A stretch of DNA of 5,807 bases, taken from assembly GCA_937872085.1 (NCBI GenBank), contig CALMQK010000382.1, positions 1 to 5,807 of the forward strand, read 5' to 3'. The stretch is from an uncultured euryarchaeote (GTDB taxonomy: Archaea; Thermoplasmatota; Thermoplasmata; UBA10834). The notes under the pieces are model-generated. The model ran no database searches, was not told the origin of the DNA, and saw only the letters and a list, made by a program, of their open reading frames with translations. Shown piece by piece: positions 4,040 through 5,807 of this stretch (within the stretch, counting starts at the first letter, position 1; each line of letters starts with the position of its first letter). A program made the translations under genes and the position numbers.

Positions 4040-5807
4040 CTATAGCTCTTCCTCTTCCTTGGATTCCTTCTCCTTGGACTCCTTCCTCTCCCTTCTCGGG
4101 CCCTTCTTCTCGCGCTTCATCAACCGGCTCCTCACATAGAGCAACGAAGGTATCGCCACGATGACAACTGCGACGCCGATCCAGAGCAGGAGCGCCTTGT
4201 AGGGTGCTTCCTTCACATGCAACGCCCCAGTGCCGCTTGCAGTCCACGAGTAAGGCGTGAGCTGTTCCGCGGACGTCACGTTGATCTTCATCGTGATCGT
4301 GCCTGTCCCGTCCGGGCTGTACTCGAACTCGTACTGGACCTTTCCGCCCGCAAGGATGGTCGTGACGACCGTCGTGCCGTTGAGCAGACGGCCCGTCCCC
4401 TCAATCTTGACAAGGGGGCCACCGTTGTCCGGGACGATATAGAACTGGACCACAACGTTGTTCGCTACGGCGTTCCCTGTGTTGGTGATGTTCACTCTTA
4501 TGGTGCCGGTCTTGCCCTGAGTGAAGTTCTGCGGGTCGAAGGACACCTTGCTGATGATCAAGTTCGGTCTAGGTCCCGATACGACGTTGATCGGCACCGT
4601 GGAGCTCGCGTTGCTGTGTGACAGGTCGGTGACCTTCAGCGTAACACTGAACGGGCCGATCTTTCCATAGGTGTGCGTGACGTTGTACAGCCCTGTCCCG
4701 TTCCTCCAGGTCTTGTCCCCGAACGACCACGAGTAGTCCATGAGGGTGTAGTTGTCCACATTGTCCCTGGTGGCGTTCGCGTCGAAGGTCACGGTCTTGT
4801 TCTCCACAAGGTTCTTTCCCCCTGTGTGGTTCCAATAATCGAACTTGACCGTGGGGGAGACCGTATCGTTCACATGGACGGTCAGCGTGACGTTCTTGTG
4901 GTGTCCGACGACATCCGTGACGTTGAGCACGACAACATAGGTACCCGCATTCGGATAGGCGTATGTCTTGTTCTTGTCATCGTTCGCCCATGAGACGGAT
5001 CCAGAGACGTTCTTCTCACCGTAGTTGAAGTCAAAGCGGTCGATCACGCCCTGGTGATCGCCATCCGACACTGCGTCATCCCAAGAGTACGTGGCGTTGA
5101 ACGTTATCAGTTGGCTCTGGTTCACCGAGATCTGGTTGGCCACAGCCACGACCTTCCCTGCCTTGGCCGATATCCTCGGAGTGGGCACCTTGTCGTCGCT
5201 GGTCACGTTTATGAGCGTGTAGTTCTCGAGCCACGCGACGTCCCTCACCGTCAGATTGACCTTCGCCATGGTGAAGGAGCTAGCGAACTTGTGCACCACC
5301 GATTTGTTCATGGTCGTGACCAATGGCGTGGTGTCATTGAAGTCCCATATGTAGGTCAGCGGGTTCCCGTTGGGGTCGCTTGAACCGGTCGCGTTGAAGG
5401 TGATGTTCGCGTTCGTGCGCACGATGTACCTCAAGAGGTGGTTCGGGGCCTTCGTCCTGTTCATGACGGACGAGGCATTCTGCGACGGAAGCTCGACCGC
5501 GGCTCCCGCGATGGGGACCTTAGACTTCTCGAACGTGAGCTCGATCAGTTCCGAACCGGTGCCAGTCACGTTTGAATCATAGGTCACATCCTTGTAGCCC
5601 ATGACCACGCCTCCGGCAGGGGTCCTATTCTGGACGAGTTCGTATCCGGTGACGATCGAGACAGCGTACTTGTGATCCACACCTGGGCTGTTCAGCCTCG
5701 CCGTTGCTTCCAGTACATAGTTGGAGCCACCCACAGAGATGACCCCGTGTGCGGTGTATTCGCATTCATAGGAGTAGTTCACTCCAGTTGTCGAAGTCAC
5801 TGGCCCT
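4040..5807 (-). CDS. PKD- and CARDB-domain surface protein with C-terminal membrane anchor, 5' end missing
   Basis: The frame is open to the window edge. Residues are numbered from GTG 5800-5798, giving 586; the true start is probably outside because no signal peptide is visible. Residues 1-116 are beta-rich and not assigned. Three PKD-like Ig folds follow: about 117-200 (IWDFND at 151-156), 205-312 (FDFNYG at 256-261, then AGTYVVVLNVTD) and 314-408 (YSWSFGD at 356-362, then FSVTLKVTD). A CARDB-like domain spans about 411-529 (PNLIISKVSF; RVNITNTGNAVANN). A 21-residue transmembrane segment (536-556) is followed by a basic and then Lys/Glu-rich tail (557-586). This is a type I membrane topology, with the folds outside and the tail in the cytoplasm. 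I count 30 N-x-S/T sequons outside the membrane, 24 of them N-x-T, suggesting heavy N-glycosylation. PKD and CARDB domains usually mediate adhesion or structural roles in envelopes; no enzymatic motif is seen. The stop is TAG. Ligand and exact role are unknown. Confidence 0.85.
   Translation of the reverse strand, partial: GPVTSTTGVNYSYECEYTAHGVISVGGSNYVLEATARLNSPGVDHKYAVSIVTGYELVQNRTPAGGVVMGYKDVTYDSNVTGTGSELIELTFEKSKVPIAGAAVELPSQNASSVMNRTKAPNHLLRYIVRTNANITFNATGSSDPNGNPLTYIWDFNDTTPLVTTMNKSVVHKFASSFTMAKVNLTVRDVAWLENYTLINVTSDDKVPTPRISAKAGKVVAVANQISVNQSQLITFNATYSWDDAVSDGDHQGVIDRFDFNYGEKNVSGSVSWANDDKNKTYAYPNAGTYVVVLNVTDVVGHHKNVTLTVHVNDTVSPTVKFDYWNHTGGKNLVENKTVTFDANATRDNVDNYTLMDYSWSFGDKTWRNGTGLYNVTHTYGKIGPFSVTLKVTDLSHSNASSTVPINVVSGPRPNLIISKVSFDPQNFTQGKTGTIRVNITNTGNAVANNVVVQFYIVPDNGGPLVKIEGTGRLLNGTTVVTTILAGGKVQYEFEYSPDGTGTITMKINVTSAEQLTPYSWTASGTGALHVKEAPYKALLLWIGVAVVIVAIPSLLYVRSRLMKREKKGPRRERKESKEKESKEEEEL
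4055..4084 (-). repeat. Two tandem 15-bp units encoding KESKE-KESKE
   Basis: TTCCTTGGATTCCTT (4055-4069) is followed at once by CTCCTTGGACTCCTT (4070-4084), with two T/C differences between copies. The unit is five codons and encodes KESKE twice in the cytoplasmic tail of the PKD protein. The synonymous differences suggest an old duplication kept in frame, or simply low-complexity coding sequence. Confidence 0.7.

Noticed and set aside
5798..5800. GTG 5800 as the real start of the PKD protein
   Set aside because: The frame remains open to the window edge and no signal peptide follows this GTG, although the protein needs one for its topology.

Overview
This is a 5.8 kb stretch of archaeal chromosome, moderately GC-rich by eye and almost entirely coding. 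The archaeal assignment rests on an eRF1-type release factor (aRF1) with NIKS and GGQ motifs and a Cys4 zinc site, an archaeal-type UMP kinase start, a TATA-like box, and a large PKD/CARDB surface protein dense in N-glycosylation sequons. A euryarchaeal lineage such as Thermoplasmatota is my best guess, but this is inference; there is no rRNA or marker comparison to confirm it.

Layout. Bases 1-200 hold the 5' part of a UMP kinase gene (pyrH) on the minus strand, cut by the window edge. A 62-bp divergent intergenic region (201-262) carries a TATA-like box and a short leader reading frame. It leads into a plus-strand pair: prf1 (aRF1, 263-1489) and argS (arginyl-tRNA synthetase, 1495-3213), only 5 bp apart and probably co-transcribed. 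argS meets a minus-strand lipoate-protein ligase family gene (3217-3972) tail to tail with 3 bp between the stop codons. A 67-bp gap separates that gene from the next one upstream on the same strand (4040 to the window end). That gene encodes a surface protein with three PKD-like domains, a CARDB-like domain, one transmembrane helix and a charged cytoplasmic tail; its 5' end lies beyond the window.

Functionally, prf1 and argS both serve translation (termination and tRNA-Arg charging), and pyrH supplies nucleotides. The ligase-family protein would attach lipoyl or octanoyl groups to carrier proteins such as GcvH or 2-oxoacid dehydrogenase E2. The PKD protein is probably a glycosylated envelope protein. 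I see no functional link between the last two beyond shared strand. No stretch of 300 bases or more lacks a gene. I found no tRNA, rRNA, CRISPR array, insertion sequence or phage gene.

I do not see an obvious undescribed system. The points most worth a second look are the in-frame leader ORF whose UAG stop abuts the aRF1 start codon, the altered RRxSGG-region motif and missing accessory domain in the ligase, the HVGR version of the HIGH motif in ArgRS, and the heavy sequon load of the PKD protein.
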